A model generated the notes under the pieces. It had not been told where the DNA came from. It did no database searches and worked only from the letters and a program-made list of their open reading frames with translations. Positions 37,085 through 46,238 of a DNA stretch of 64,000 nucleotides are shown one piece after another; position 1 is the stretch's first letter, and every line of letters begins with the position of its first letter. The translations under genes and the position numbers were made by a program. Origin of the DNA: Sphingorhabdus sp. (GTDB lineage Bacteria > Pseudomonadota > Alphaproteobacteria > Sphingomonadales > Sphingomonadaceae); assembly GCA_028279555.1 (NCBI GenBank), contig JANQNO010000010.1:62001-126000 (forward strand). The letters run 5' to 3'.

Positions 37085-38182
37085 ATGCGCCTTTTGTTAA
37101 TGTTTGCAGGCTTGGCCGCACTGCTTTGGACGCCAGCCGGCAAGGCCGAGGAGCCACTTGCGGCAGGGGGCGAATGGTCGATCGCCATCCATGGCGGGGC
37201 AGGCACGATCAGCCGGGACCGGATCACGCCGGAAAAGGATGCCGAAATCCGCGCCGCGCTGCAAAAGGCGCTCGATGCAGGCGCGAAAATATTGAAAGAT
37301 GGCGGTTCCTCAATGGATGCAATCACCGCGGCGATCACCATCCTGGAGGATGATCCCAATTTCAACGCTGGGCGCGGGGCTGTGTATACCTGGGATGAGA
37401 CGAACGAGCTCGACGCCAGCATTATGGACGGGCGGGATCGCAACGCCGGCGCGGTGGCAGGTGTAACCGCGACCAAAAACCCGATCCTGCTCGCGCGCGC
37501 CGTGATGGAGAAAAACCCGCATGTCATGCTGGCAGGCGAGGGCGCGGATGTTTTTTCGAAGGAACAGGGTCTGGAACAGGCCGGGCCCGAATGGTTTGCG
37601 ACCGAATACCGGCTGAATCAGATCAAGGCGCGCAAGGCCAAGACAGTGAGCGCAGCCAGTGCAGATTATAAATATGGCACCGTCGGCGCGGTCGCGATGG
37701 ACAAACACGGCAATATGGCCGCGGGCACCTCGACCGGCGGGATGACCGGCAAACGCTGGGGGCGGGTCGGCGATTCGCCCGTTATTGGCGCGGGGACCTA
37801 TGCCGATAATCGCAGCTGCGCTGTCAGCGCAACCGGCTGGGGCGAGTATTTCATCCGCGTCGGCGTGGCGCAGGAGATTTGCACGCGGATCAGGCTGCGC
37901 TTTCCGGAATTGATCAGGGAAGCCCAGAAAAGCGTGCCCAGGGATGCCGATGGCAACTATACCTTTGCCATCCATGCCAGCGAATTCCCTTTTCCGCATG
38001 AAGAAGCGCAGAAAATTGCCGATGACGTGATGGCCGAAGTGGGCCGCTTTGACGCCACCGGCGGCATCATCCTGACAACGCCCTGGGGGCACAGTATCTA
38101 CAGCTTCAATTCGAAAGGCATGTATCGCGGCCGCGCCGACAGCGGCGGCGTCAATGAGGTGGCGATCTTCGGGGATGAGTAG
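37085..38182 (+). CDS. Ntn-hydrolase isoaspartyl peptidase/L-asparaginase
   Basis: A 365-residue exported enzyme of the plant-type asparaginase (IaaA) family that self-cleaves to expose a nucleophilic Thr. The signal peptide covers about residues 1-22. [12 protein letters not shown] is the family N-terminus, [21 protein letters not shown] binds the sodium loop, and the cleavage site is [11 protein letters not shown] with the catalytic Thr. Its substrates are asparagine and isoaspartyl dipeptides. GGAG eight bases upstream favours the ATG at 37085. It is divergent from ispG. Confidence 0.92.
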   Translation: MRLLLMFAGLAALLWTPAGKAEEPLAAGGEWSIAIHGGAGTISRDRITPEKDAEIRAALQKALDAGAKILKDGGSSMDAITAAITILEDDPNFNAGRGAVYTWDETNELDASIMDGRDRNAGAVAGVTATKNPILLARAVMEKNPHVMLAGEGADVFSKEQGLEQAGPEWFATEYRLNQIKARKAKTVSAASADYKYGTVGAVAMDKHGNMAAGTSTGGMTGKRWGRVGDSPVIGAGTYADNRSCAVSATGWGEYFIRVGVAQEICTRIRLRFPELIREAQKSVPRDADGNYTFAIHASEFPFPHEEAQKIADDVMAEVGRFDATGGIILTTPWGHSIYSFNSKGMYRGRADSGGVNEVAIFGDE

Positions 38183-38191
38183 CCAAGCCTG

Positions 38192-39088
38192 CTATCTACC
38201 CCCCAACTCGCACCCTCGCGCTTCCAGTATCGGTCGCATTTCGCGATAGGCGGCGGGGGTTTTGTAGAGCGGGATATAGGGGTGCAGGTGGTGCACCACG
38301 TGATATTGCATGCCCATGGAGCCGAGATTGCCGACCATCGATTTCCAAGCCTTGGTATCCTTGTAGCGGCCCACTTCCATACCGGGACTATGCGGCGCCC
38401 AGCTGAGGAAGAAGATCACATAGGTAATCGCCACATGATAGGGCAGCCACCATAGGAAAAAAGCTTCCAGCGCAAAGCCGCTCCACGCCAGCGCGCACAA
38501 GACCGCAACAAAGCCAAGCTTGTAGAGAATCGCCAGCAGGATCAAATCCTTGCGCCCTGCCCGTTCCAGCGAAGCCAAATAGTCTCCTGTACGTTTGGCA
38601 CCGGGCTGGCGCTCCTGGATTATGCGCCAGATCGCCTGCCACGGGCCATCGGCATGGCTGGTAATATCCGGGTCTAGCTCCGGATCATTGGTGTGCCGGT
38701 GGTGATCCATATGGGTCACACGCAGCACATTGAACGGGTAGACGATCATCCAGGTGGTGGCATGGCCGATCAGCTCGTTGAGCCAGCGCAGTTTCTGGCC
38801 CGGCCGTGCGATGATGTCATGCTGCGCATCATGCGTCGGCAGGTAAACCAGCGCCAAGCTAATCGTCGATAGGACGAACCCCAGCCAGAGCGGAATCACA
38901 TCGAAAATAACCAGCGGCCAGAGCGCCAGCCAGAAGGCGAGATTTCCAAAAGCCCAACAGATCATGAATGCTGGCGAATTGTCCGAATATTTGCGGGCGA
39001 TTTTCAGCTCGAGCTTTTTGAGATCGGCGTCGCTTAACTGCGACAGATCGGATGGCATATCGATTTTTACGGGCGCGTTCATATCCAC
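38192..39088 (-). CDS. Membrane fatty-acid desaturase-type di-iron enzyme
   Basis: A 298-residue membrane enzyme with three histidine boxes: HDAQHD, HMDHHRHT and HVVHHLHP, the di-iron site of the fatty acid desaturase superfamily. Four hydrophobic segments flank them. It could desaturate lipid acyl chains or hydroxylate a carotenoid; sequence alone does not decide. It is the last gene of a three-gene unit headed by a TetR regulator with two upstream palindromes, so its expression is likely lipid-responsive. Confidence 0.88.
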   Translation of the reverse strand: MDMNAPVKIDMPSDLSQLSDADLKKLELKIARKYSDNSPAFMICWAFGNLAFWLALWPLVIFDVIPLWLGFVLSTISLALVYLPTHDAQHDIIARPGQKLRWLNELIGHATTWMIVYPFNVLRVTHMDHHRHTNDPELDPDITSHADGPWQAIWRIIQERQPGAKRTGDYLASLERAGRKDLILLAILYKLGFVAVLCALAWSGFALEAFFLWWLPYHVAITYVIFFLSWAPHSPGMEVGRYKDTKAWKSMVGNLGSMGMQYHVVHHLHPYIPLYKTPAAYREMRPILEARGCELGGR

Positions 39089-39273
39089 CTCCCCTTGATC
39101 TGCGCGAACAGGCCCCAGGCTCCTGCGACAATCAGCGCAAAGGTCAGCGCCGACAGGCCAAAGGGCGGCGTCCAGCCCAGCGCTTCGGTTCCCTGCACCA
39201 TCACCGGTACAAGAAAGCCAAAGGCAAAGATGAGCGGCAAGAATTTTAGTACAAGCCTGAGTATTGGCTCCAT
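39079..39273 (-). CDS. Small two-helix membrane protein in a desaturase operon
   Basis: A 64-residue protein with two hydrophobic segments (FLPLIFAFGFLVPVMV and LSALTFALIVAGAWGLFAQI). GGGAGGA at good spacing marks the ATG at 39273. It starts just after the TetR gene and overlaps the desaturase start by ten bases, so it is translationally coupled. It may be a desaturase accessory, which is inference only from position. Confidence 0.65.
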   Translation of the reverse strand: MEPILRLVLKFLPLIFAFGFLVPVMVQGTEALGWTPPFGLSALTFALIVAGAWGLFAQIKGRWI

Positions 39274-39292
39274 GTGATCCTCCCTGAAAATC

Positions 39293-39973
39293 CTACGCCG
39301 CTTCGGCGGCACAGTCCGTTTCGAGCGCTTCAATCTTGTCCAGCAATATCTCTCGAAATTCGGGCACCGCATCGGCGGCCATCACGAGATAAAACCCGCG
39401 AAGCTGGCGGCGGCGGCATTCCCGTGCGCTGATAATGCCATGTGCCCAGTCGCGCATCGGCCCGCGATAGCTGATGAACATTTCCAGCCCCAGCGTTTCA
39501 GCCGATATCCGGCCTTGCAACTGTCCTTGCGCAATAGCAGCGCGGCAAGCAGCGGTGGCCATATCTGCCGAACGCTGTCCGGCACTGGAATGATCCATCG
39601 CCATATCCCCGCGCGCGGCAAAGGAACCCTGCACCCTTTCCGTCGCCAGCGAAACCGCCCGGAAGTAATCTTCGTCGGACATGACCTGTTCAAAGGCTGT
39701 TTCAACCACATGTTCGGCCATTTCGAGCGGCGTTTCACAGGATTCAAAATCCAGCCGCTCCCACACATTTTCCACGCTTTCGGTGATCATCATGCGGATG
39801 ATTGCGTCCTTGTCGCCGATCAGATTGTAGAGCGTCGGCGCCGTCACACCTGCTGCCTCGGCGAGGCCCCTGGTTGTCAATCCATCCATGCCCTTTTCTG
39901 CGATGATCTTGCGCGCTGCTGCCAAGATACGCTGGCGGCGCTTTTCCATATTGTGAATGCGGGTTTCTGACAT
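39293..39973 (-). CDS. TetR-family regulator
   Basis: A 226-residue TetR protein. The helix-turn-helix is KIIAEKGMDGLTTRGLAEAAGVTAPTLYNLIGDKDAIIRMM. It heads the unit with the small membrane protein and desaturase. Two palindromes directly upstream (40017-40049) are the probable autoregulatory operators. A role as a lipid- or membrane-state sensor is inferred from the operon. Confidence 0.92.
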   Translation of the reverse strand: MSETRIHNMEKRRQRILAAARKIIAEKGMDGLTTRGLAEAAGVTAPTLYNLIGDKDAIIRMMITESVENVWERLDFESCETPLEMAEHVVETAFEQVMSDEDYFRAVSLATERVQGSFAARGDMAMDHSSAGQRSADMATAACRAAIAQGQLQGRISAETLGLEMFISYRGPMRDWAHGIISARECRRRQLRGFYLVMAADAVPEFREILLDKIEALETDCAAEAA

Positions 39974-40016
39974 GCGAATCGCTTCTCCTGCCGACAGGAT
40001 TTAGCGAAGCGAGAAG

Positions 40017-40049
40017 TTTAATCAATGATTAAATTTTATCAGTGATAAA
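40017..40049. promoter_or_regulatory. Two tandem palindromic operators for TetR
   Basis: TTTAATCA-A-TGATTAAA (40017-40033) is a perfect palindrome with eight-base arms. TTTATCA-G-TGATAAA (40035-40049) has perfect seven-base arms. Their centres are 17 bases apart and they lie 44 bases upstream of the TetR start codon. The related half-sites (TTTAATCA and TTTATCA) suggest two dimers of the same regulator. Confidence 0.8.
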
Positions 40050-40052
40050 TTT

Positions 40053-40517
40053 CTAGCCCTGTCGGCAATCTGCGCAGGTCCCGCGCCCTTCGATGACAGG
40101 GCGCACATCGGCGAAGCCGGCGGCCGATGCCGCGCCGCGCACCGCACCTGACAGGCTGTCATTGTCGATATGCGTCGCCTTTCCGCAATTGTTGCAGATC
40201 AGGAAAATGCAGTCATGTTCACAGCCAGGATGCGAATTTGCCAGATAGCCATTAGCGCTTTCAATGCGCTTGGCGAGGTTGGTCGCCACAAATAGATCGA
40301 GAATGCGGTAGACACTGTTGGGCGCGACGCGCTTGCCGCGCTTTTGCGACGCCTGATCCGCTATGTCATAGGCGCTGGCAGGCTTTTCGAAACTCGCCAG
40401 CACGTCAAAAATGTCTGATCGCATGCCGGTCCACTGTTCGCCAGCCGCCAGCAAGGTTTCGCGCGCCGCTTCCGACAGCGCCTCGCCTTTATGTTCGAGA
40501 TGATGATGGTCAGCCAT
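40053..40517 (-). CDS. Fur-family regulator, Zur-like
   Basis: A 154-residue Fur-superfamily metalloregulator. A His-rich start (MADHHHLEH) precedes the winged helix (VLASFEKPASAYDIADQASQ, VAPNSVYRILDLF). The metal-binding part HPGCEHDCIFLICNNCGKATHID, with a later CADC, fits the Zur branch with its structural CxxC pairs. It likely represses zinc-uptake genes when zinc is sufficient. The MerC-domain gene follows upstream on the same strand, a pairing common in this order. Confidence 0.88.
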   Translation of the reverse strand: MADHHHLEHKGEALSEAARETLLAAGEQWTGMRSDIFDVLASFEKPASAYDIADQASQKRGKRVAPNSVYRILDLFVATNLAKRIESANGYLANSHPGCEHDCIFLICNNCGKATHIDNDSLSGAVRGAASAAGFADVRPVIEGRGTCADCRQG

Positions 40518-40581
40518 GGATGCAATCTATGCCTTTGCGCCGCGAAGGGCAATATAGCGCATCGGCGACTTGATTGATGCT

Positions 40582-40920
40582 TTATCGTGCCGTCCGGTAG
40601 TTCAGATAGTGGCCAAATGCCAATAGCACGACGCCAGCTATCGTCAGGAGAATTTCGCCATTGCCATGGGGCATTGTCAATGCACCTCCCATGAGGCCAA
40701 TTCCCACCCCGCCGAAGCAAGCCGGAAACAGGCGACCGTGCTCCCGCAGGCCCAATCCAAGCGCCAGAACGCCAAAAGCCATTGCAAGGACCAGCCCAAC
40801 TTCATGGATTATGGGATCAAGCAGGATACTGCCCACCGAAGCCAGAAAGCCGAGAAAAAACACGCTGGCCAGGCAATGGACAAGGCAAAGCCCGGCCAGG
40901 CCAATGCCAAATCCGTCCAT
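40582..40920 (-). CDS. MerC-domain membrane protein
   Basis: A 112-residue protein with four hydrophobic segments. The first (GFGIGLAGLCLVHCLASVFF) carries the paired cysteines/His typical of MerC-type metal carriers. The ATG at 40920 with GGGG upstream is the likely start; a longer frame reaches 41004. Next to a Zur-like gene, metal transport is the natural hypothesis. Which metal is not clear. Confidence 0.8.
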   Translation of the reverse strand: MDGFGIGLAGLCLVHCLASVFFLGFLASVGSILLDPIIHEVGLVLAMAFGVLALGLGLREHGRLFPACFGGVGIGLMGGALTMPHGNGEILLTIAGVVLLAFGHYLNYRTAR

Positions 40921-41142
40921 TATGCCCCGCGAGCGGGAGAGCCGGTTCCATGCCAGTGCAATCATGGCAAACAACATAGTGCCATGGGGCAAAGGATACA
41001 ACATTACATCTCATGTCGAATGCTGTTTTCTCGACAATCTTGTTCAGGTCTGCTCCCACTTGCAGCCTGAACAGGCCATTCACCCAATTTTTCAACTGCG
41101 ACCCGCCTTGCGCGCCGTTGCAAGCGGCGGCATATCGCATGC

Positions 41143-42183
41143 ATGAAAGATACGCTTTCAAAAACCAATCCGGCTTTGCTTGCCAACTGGCTGCTGGTGG
41201 TGGCCCTTATGGTTTTCATCATCGTCATCGTCGGCGGTATCACCCGGCTTACCGAATCGGGTCTTTCAATCACCGAATGGAAACCGGTGATGGGCACCTT
41301 GCCGCCGCTCAGCGATGCCGACTGGGCTGCAGAGTTCGAAAAATACAAGCAGATCCCGGAATATATCGAAATCAACGGGCCGGCAGGAATGGATCTGGAA
41401 GCTTTCAAGTTCATTTATTTCTGGGAGTGGTTCCACCGGCTTTGGGGCAGACTGATCGGACTGGCGATTGCGCTGCCTCTGGCACGGTTCTGGCTGCGCG
41501 GGCGCATCCCCGCCGGCTACAAGCCGCGGCTGCTGGCGCTGCTCGCGCTGGTCGGGCTGCAAGGCGCGATCGGATGGTGGATGGTGGCGTCGGGGCTGGA
41601 GACACGCACCGATGTCAGCCATTACCGGCTGGCGGCGCATCTTCTCACCGCGCTTTTTATCCTTGGCGGACTGGTCTGGACGGCGCTCGACCTTCGGCAG
41701 CTGGCGAAAAACGGGCGCACCCAGCCTGCCCGGCTCACGGGTTTTTCGGTAGCCATTTTAACCATACTCTTCATTCAATTGCTCTTTGGAGCTTGGGTCG
41801 CTGGGCTCAATGCCGGTTATGTTTCAAACACTTGGCCGCTGATGAATGGCCGCTTCTTTCCAGAGGGGATAGAATGGCGTCATGGCGCGCTGTTTGCCAT
41901 CATCAATGACCCTTTCCTAACCCATTTCATCCATCGTTGGTGGGCATGGATTACCGTCATCGCCCTTGTCATCATGGCGCGCAAGCTACGCCGCGAAGCA
42001 CGGATAATATCGGTAGTGATACATACGACTTTCGGTATTCAGATCCTGCTGGGGATAGCGACCGTCATGAAAAATATGAATATCAACCTGGCCGTGCTGC
42101 ACCAGGCTGTCGGCGCACTGGTAGTCGCCGCCGCCGTGTGGGGAGCGCATCATCTGGGGCTGGAAAGGCGATCGGCAGAATGA
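41143..42183 (+). CDS. ctaA: Haem A synthase (CtaA/COX15)
   Basis: A 346-residue integral membrane enzyme that oxidises the C8 methyl of haem O to make haem A for cytochrome oxidase. Typical segments are GGITRLTESGLSITEWKPVMGTLPP, WEWFHRLWGRLIGL, LQGAIGWWMVASGL, FGAWVAGLNAGYVSNTWPLM and FIHRWWAW. The conserved His haem ligands are in these. Its stop overlaps cutA as ATGA. Confidence 0.95.
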   Translation: MKDTLSKTNPALLANWLLVVALMVFIIVIVGGITRLTESGLSITEWKPVMGTLPPLSDADWAAEFEKYKQIPEYIEINGPAGMDLEAFKFIYFWEWFHRLWGRLIGLAIALPLARFWLRGRIPAGYKPRLLALLALVGLQGAIGWWMVASGLETRTDVSHYRLAAHLLTALFILGGLVWTALDLRQLAKNGRTQPARLTGFSVAILTILFIQLLFGAWVAGLNAGYVSNTWPLMNGRFFPEGIEWRHGALFAIINDPFLTHFIHRWWAWITVIALVIMARKLRREARIISVVIHTTFGIQILLGIATVMKNMNINLAVLHQAVGALVVAAAVWGAHHLGLERRSAE

Positions 42184-42494
42184 ACGAGATTGCGCTCATC
42201 TATACCCTGTTTCCCAGCGCCGCCGAAGCCTGCGATACCTGCAAGACGCTGCTGGCTGAGGGCCTGGTAGCCTGCGCCAACCGCTTTGCGCCAGTAACTT
42301 CGCATTATATGTGGGATGGCGAAATGCAGGCGCAGGAAGAGTTTCCCGTGCTGTTCAAGGCGAGCCCCGCCAATGCCGATGCTGTGCGCGACCGGATCAC
42401 CGAACTGCACAGCTATGACCTGCCCGCAGTGCTGGTCTGGACCGCCGCGGCAGATGCGCCCTATGCCGATTGGGTCAGTCAGCAAATCGCCTGA
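42180..42494 (+). CDS. cutA: Divalent-cation tolerance protein CutA
   Basis: A 104-residue CutA1-type trimeric protein: ALIYTLFPSAAEACDTCKTLL, GLVACANRFAPVTSHYMWDGEMQAQEEFPVLFKAS and HSYDLPAVLVW are the family landmarks. It is associated with copper/divalent cation tolerance, with unclear mechanism. The ATG overlaps the ctaA stop, so both are translated from one mRNA; the pair ends at a hairpin (42504-42523). Confidence 0.92.
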   Translation: MNEIALIYTLFPSAAEACDTCKTLLAEGLVACANRFAPVTSHYMWDGEMQAQEEFPVLFKASPANADAVRDRITELHSYDLPAVLVWTAAADAPYADWVSQQIA

Positions 42495-42503
42495 CGAAAA
42501 ATT

Positions 42504-42523
42504 GCGGGTATTATTTTACCCGC
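42504..42523. terminator. Hairpin after ctaA-cutA
   Basis: GCGGGTA (42504-42510) pairs exactly with TACCCGC (42517-42523), loop TTATTT. It lies ten bases after the cutA stop. There is no T-run after it, so termination is probable but weak. Confidence 0.5.
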
Positions 42524-42543
42524 TCCGAAAACCGCAAATTTGC

Positions 42544-42571
42544 TTGACTTAGCGCGATTTGGCCGTCAATA
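42544..42571 (+). promoter_or_regulatory. Putative promoter of the rplM-rpsI operon
   Basis: TTGACT (42544-42549) and TCAATA (42566-42571) with a 16-base spacer lie 77 bases before the L13 start. The -35 is good, the -10 weak. The leader carries no obvious attenuator. Confidence 0.35.
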
Positions 42572-42647
42572 GCGCGCCTTCATTCGCTGGAACATGCATA
42601 TGAGCCATGCGATTCTCTCTCAATTTTCGAAAGGTCGAAAAGGGCAA

Positions 42648-43127
42648 ATGAAAACACTGTCCAAACAAACCAAATCGATCCGCCCGCAGGATGTCGAGAA
42701 AGACTGGATTCTGATCGACGCCGATGGCCTGGTCGTTGGCCGCGTCGCCGGCATTATCGCCAATATCCTGCGCGGCAAGCACAAGCCGAGCTATACGCCG
42801 CATGTCGATTGCGGCGACCATGTCGTCGTTATCAATGCGGACAAGGTGCGGTTCACCGGCAACAAGACCAAGGACAAGAAATATTACCGGCATACCGGCT
42901 ATATCGGCGGGATCAAGGAAACCACGCCCGAGCGCATCTTCGAAGGGAAATTTCCTGAGCGCGTGCTGGAAAAAGCGGTCGAACGCATGGTCCCGCGCGG
43001 TCCATTGGGCCGGGCGCAGATGAAAGCACTGCATCTCTACAATGGCAGCGAACATCCGCATGACGGCCAGTCGCCCAAAACGCTCGATGTTGCGTCCATG
43101 AACAGCAAGAACAAGGTGCGCGTATAA
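42648..43127 (+). CDS. rplM: 50S ribosomal protein L13
   Basis: Ribosomal protein L13 (159 residues), recognised from [64 protein letters not shown], and [29 protein letters not shown]. It starts at 42648; an earlier in-frame ATG would add an unusual extension. Its stop overlaps the rpsI start as TAATG. Confidence 0.97.
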   Translation: MKTLSKQTKSIRPQDVEKDWILIDADGLVVGRVAGIIANILRGKHKPSYTPHVDCGDHVVVINADKVRFTGNKTKDKKYYRHTGYIGGIKETTPERIFEGKFPERVLEKAVERMVPRGPLGRAQMKALHLYNGSEHPHDGQSPKTLDVASMNSKNKVRV

Positions 43128-43636
43128 TGTCAGACAACACAGAAAACACCGCAACCTCGCTCGCTGACCTCGATCAGGTCGCCGGCGATGCCGTAGCCGA
43201 AACCCCGGCCCAGCCTGCAACGCCGCTGCGCGAACAGGAGATCGACGATCTCGGCCGCGCCTATGCGACCGGTCGCCGCAAGGACGCTGTCGCCCGCGTC
43301 TGGCTGAAGCCCGGCAAGGGCGAAATAACCGTGAATGGCCGCGACCAGTCTGTCTATTTTGCACGGCCAAGCCTTCGCCTGGTCATCAACCAGCCTTTCG
43401 ATGTAACCGATCGGCGCGGACAATATGACGTGATCGCCACCGTCAAAGGCGGCGGTCTGTCGGGTCAGGCCGGCGCTGTGAAGCATGGTATTTCGCAGGC
43501 GCTTACGCGCTACGAACCTGCGCTGCGCGGCACTGTGAAGGCCGAAGGTTTCCTTACCCGCGACAGCCGCGTGGTCGAGCGCAAGAAATATGGCCGCGCC
43601 AAAGCACGCCGGAGCTTCCAGTTTTCCAAGCGTTAA
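43127..43636 (+). CDS. rpsI: 30S ribosomal protein S9
   Basis: Ribosomal protein S9 (169 residues). An N-terminal acidic extension of about 35 residues precedes the core ([27 protein letters not shown]). The C-terminus [17 protein letters not shown] reaches the P-site tRNA. It is co-transcribed with rplM, ending at a strong terminator. Confidence 0.97.
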   Translation: MSDNTENTATSLADLDQVAGDAVAETPAQPATPLREQEIDDLGRAYATGRRKDAVARVWLKPGKGEITVNGRDQSVYFARPSLRLVINQPFDVTDRRGQYDVIATVKGGGLSGQAGAVKHGISQALTRYEPALRGTVKAEGFLTRDSRVVERKKYGRAKARRSFQFSKR

Positions 43637-43666
43637 TCGGCTACTGCCGAATATTCTCAAACAAAT

Positions 43667-43699
43667 GCGGTCCTGCCAGTCGGCGGGGCCGCTTTTTTT
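43667..43699 (+). terminator. Rho-independent terminator of rplM-rpsI
   Basis: GCGGTCCTGCC and GGCGGGGCCGC form an 11-pair stem, two being G-T pairs, with loop AGTC, followed by seven T residues (43693-43699). It lies 31 bases after the rpsI stop. Confidence 0.9.
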
Positions 43700-43730
43700 G
43701 CCTCGGTCGAAATTCGGTTAGGATAAAGCC

Positions 43731-44630
43731 ATGCTGAAATATGTAATCCTGGCGTTGATCCTCTCGGCCATTGTGGTCGGCATCTGGTTCTATTCGCTAT
43801 CCGGCCCGCAAAAACTCGACCTTGCCGACCGCCTCTATCCAGGCGAAGCAAAGATAGATGGAAAGCCGGTAACGGGCATCGCTTTCGATAACGGCGAACG
43901 CCAGCAGCTTGATATTTACCGGCCAGAGGGCGAAGGCCCTCACCCCGTGCTGATCTTCTACCATGGCGGCAGCTGGTATCACGGCGAACGCGCGGGCTAT
44001 GCTTTCCTGGGGCGAGCCTTTGCGACACGCGGATTTGTGACCGTTATCGCCGACTATCGCAAATATCCGCAGGTGAAATTCCCCGCATTTGTCGAAGACG
44101 CTGCAGATGCAGCAGCCTGGGTGCATGGCAACATTGCCGAATATGGCGGCGATCCGGGCAATATTTTCCTGATTGGCCATAGCGCGGGCGCGCATATCTC
44201 CATGCTGGCGGCGCTCGACCCGCAGTGGCTGGCCCGCAAAGACATCGACTCTTCGATCATCAAGGGTGTGATTGGTTTGGCCGGACCCTATGACTTTCTC
44301 CCGTTCGAAGAGGGTGGTTCCGCCGAAAAAGCTATGGGCGAATGGCCGCGGCCCAAGGAAACCCAGCCCATTACATATGCACGCGGCGATGCACCGCCAC
44401 TCCTCCTATTGCACGGCGCAGATGACGATCTCGTCGGACAGCATAATTTCAAGAATCTGAGCGGCGCGATTGAGCAGGCGGGAGGAAGCGCCATGTCCAA
44501 ACTCTATCCCAACATCGATCACTACGAAATCATCATGGCCATCGCACGGCCTTTCAGGGCCAAAGCGCCGGTGATCGAAGACGCTATCGCCTTCATGCAA
44601 GGTAGAATTCAGGCGGCGGAAACGCAATGA
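43731..44630 (+). CDS. Membrane-anchored alpha/beta hydrolase (carboxylesterase type)
   Basis: A 299-residue protein with an N-terminal helix (VILALILSAIVVGIWFYSL) and an alpha/beta hydrolase domain of the BD-FAE/esterase-lipase group. The oxyanion motif HGGSWYHG and nucleophile elbow IGHSAGAHIS are visible; the later acid (LHGADDDLV) and His (NIDHYEI) complete a triad. The substrate is unknown. Its 3' end overlaps the convergent PLP-enzyme gene by 22 bases. Confidence 0.88.
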   Translation: MLKYVILALILSAIVVGIWFYSLSGPQKLDLADRLYPGEAKIDGKPVTGIAFDNGERQQLDIYRPEGEGPHPVLIFYHGGSWYHGERAGYAFLGRAFATRGFVTVIADYRKYPQVKFPAFVEDAADAAAWVHGNIAEYGGDPGNIFLIGHSAGAHISMLAALDPQWLARKDIDSSIIKGVIGLAGPYDFLPFEEGGSAEKAMGEWPRPKETQPITYARGDAPPLLLLHGADDDLVGQHNFKNLSGAIEQAGGSAMSKLYPNIDHYEIIMAIARPFRAKAPVIEDAIAFMQGRIQAAETQ

Positions 44631-46096
44631 CCGCGGCCAGACTTTTCGGAGACCAACAGTTCGGCCATCAAGGCTGAAGTCCTGTTCATATCGGCCCGTA
44701 GCCGTTGCGCTTGCTCCTGACCATCTTGCTGGGCCAGCTCCCAAATCTGCGGCATCGACAATCCGATCCTCAAAGTCGCGCCCCATCTGCCATCTGGTAG
44801 CTTTATAGACCGCACTGGCTGCCCGAGGCGAACACCCCGGTCAATAAGCTCACGGTGGAGCCTGGTTGCATCATCAAAGTCGAGATTGCGCAGCAGCTTG
44901 TCATCGGCATCATGGCACATATCAAGCGTCAACAATGTTTGCATCTCCAGCGGATGATCGCAAACGCTGGAGGTTTCTGTCGGGGCGGCAGGCCCGACAA
45001 TTGAAACACCTGTTTCCTCCGCCAGTTGCATTCCCGCTTTGACAAAGCGGCTGACAACGGCAAACGCCTGCTCGGCCGGTATCCGCTGAAACCTCTCCAG
45101 CTCGAACAGCGATGCATCGATGCGCAGGGCAAGACCGGCATTGCCCGTACCCGGCAACAAATCACTGCCTGCCCAGCCAGCGGGAAACTCCGAACGCCGG
45201 AAGATTGTCGCCATGCCAGCTGGAAGTGGGTGTGCGGTTTCCACCATGCCTTGCGGAAGGAGCGCAAAACCGCTGAAAGGCGGGCCGCCCATGAATTTCG
45301 AGCCGGTCAGCATGACAATCATCCCGCGCCTCAGATAACCGGCAATCGCATCCGATGTGATGCGCGCCTGACAGGCATCTACAACAAACTGAAGCCGGCC
45401 TGCGAAGCGGTCCTGCAATATGTCGACCTCGTCCAGATGCGGCAATATCAGCCCCGTCTTCGAGCCATGAACCATATGAGCAAGTACCGGCTTTCCTGCC
45501 GCAATCGCCGTCTCGATCGCCCGTTGCATGTCGGCGGCAACCGTAGCGCTGTCACGCGCCATTCCCGCCTTACAGCGTACAGGAATATCGACCAGTTCAA
45601 TGACCGGGAAACCGGCAACGGGTTTGCCTGGATGGACGTCATGGCCCAGCGCCGTTTCGTCGGCAAAGTAATGACCAGCGGCGCTGTGGATACAGCCTGA
45701 CCCGACTTCATCAGCGCCGATCAATAGATTGACTGCACCATTGGGCGCTTCCGGCAGTGCGCAAAGCGCCACATATTCAAGATCGGTCCCGGAAGGAGCG
45801 AAAATGATATCGCAGCCATCGTCAAGTCCGTAGGCATCGCTGATGCGCCCGCGAGCATCATCGAGAAACTGCTGATAGACGGCCCCGTCGCTCGCCGCAT
45901 TCTCGCGGCCAAGCCACTGGCCCTTGAGCCATCCATCGGCATCAAGGCTCAAATCATTCGCCGTCGATGAGGCATAGCATAGATTATCGCGGGGATAGGG
46001 GCTGGCGTGATAGCGGTTGACCGGATTTGCGTTGCAAAGGGTAATGCGGGCATCACCGCCACTTGCCATGGTCTGCGCCAATTTCGATAGTTCCAT
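44609..46096 (-). CDS. Fold-type I PLP-dependent enzyme, unknown specificity
   Basis: A 495-residue PLP-dependent enzyme of fold type I. The cofactor Asp and Lys are in FVVDACQARITSDAI and MLTGSKFMGGPPFSG (Lys as Schiff base). FAPSGTDLEYVAL is the phosphate-binding region. I do not recognise a named family; overall shape recalls group II decarboxylases or cysteine-desulfurase-like transferases. AAAAGGGTCGC precedes the ATG. It is divergent from an ATP-grasp gene (142 bases apart), suggesting a joint small-molecule pathway. Confidence 0.72.
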   Translation of the reverse strand: MELSKLAQTMASGGDARITLCNANPVNRYHASPYPRDNLCYASSTANDLSLDADGWLKGQWLGRENAASDGAVYQQFLDDARGRISDAYGLDDGCDIIFAPSGTDLEYVALCALPEAPNGAVNLLIGADEVGSGCIHSAAGHYFADETALGHDVHPGKPVAGFPVIELVDIPVRCKAGMARDSATVAADMQRAIETAIAAGKPVLAHMVHGSKTGLILPHLDEVDILQDRFAGRLQFVVDACQARITSDAIAGYLRRGMIVMLTGSKFMGGPPFSGFALLPQGMVETAHPLPAGMATIFRRSEFPAGWAGSDLLPGTGNAGLALRIDASLFELERFQRIPAEQAFAVVSRFVKAGMQLAEETGVSIVGPAAPTETSSVCDHPLEMQTLLTLDMCHDADDKLLRNLDFDDATRLHRELIDRGVRLGQPVRSIKLPDGRWGATLRIGLSMPQIWELAQQDGQEQAQRLRADMNRTSALMAELLVSEKSGRGHCVSAA

Positions 46097-46238
46097 GCGA
46101 CCCTTTTCCGACCCGGCGTTTATTGCCCCCGGAATAACCCGCCAAACGCAATTATCAAATTGCGATTCTTGCGAAAGCCATTATTGCGTCGCGTTCAAGC
46201 CCCGGATCGTCGCAGCCAGGCCCGTGAGAATAAGGCAA

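Noticed and set aside
37015-37527. A 171-residue N-terminal extension of IspG
   Set aside because: It lies opposite the asparaginase start and is Ser/Ala-rich shadow sequence; IspG proteins begin near the ATG at 37014.
40921-41142. A Zur box upstream of the MerC-domain gene
   Set aside because: I looked for a GTTATAAC-type palindrome and found none good enough to report.
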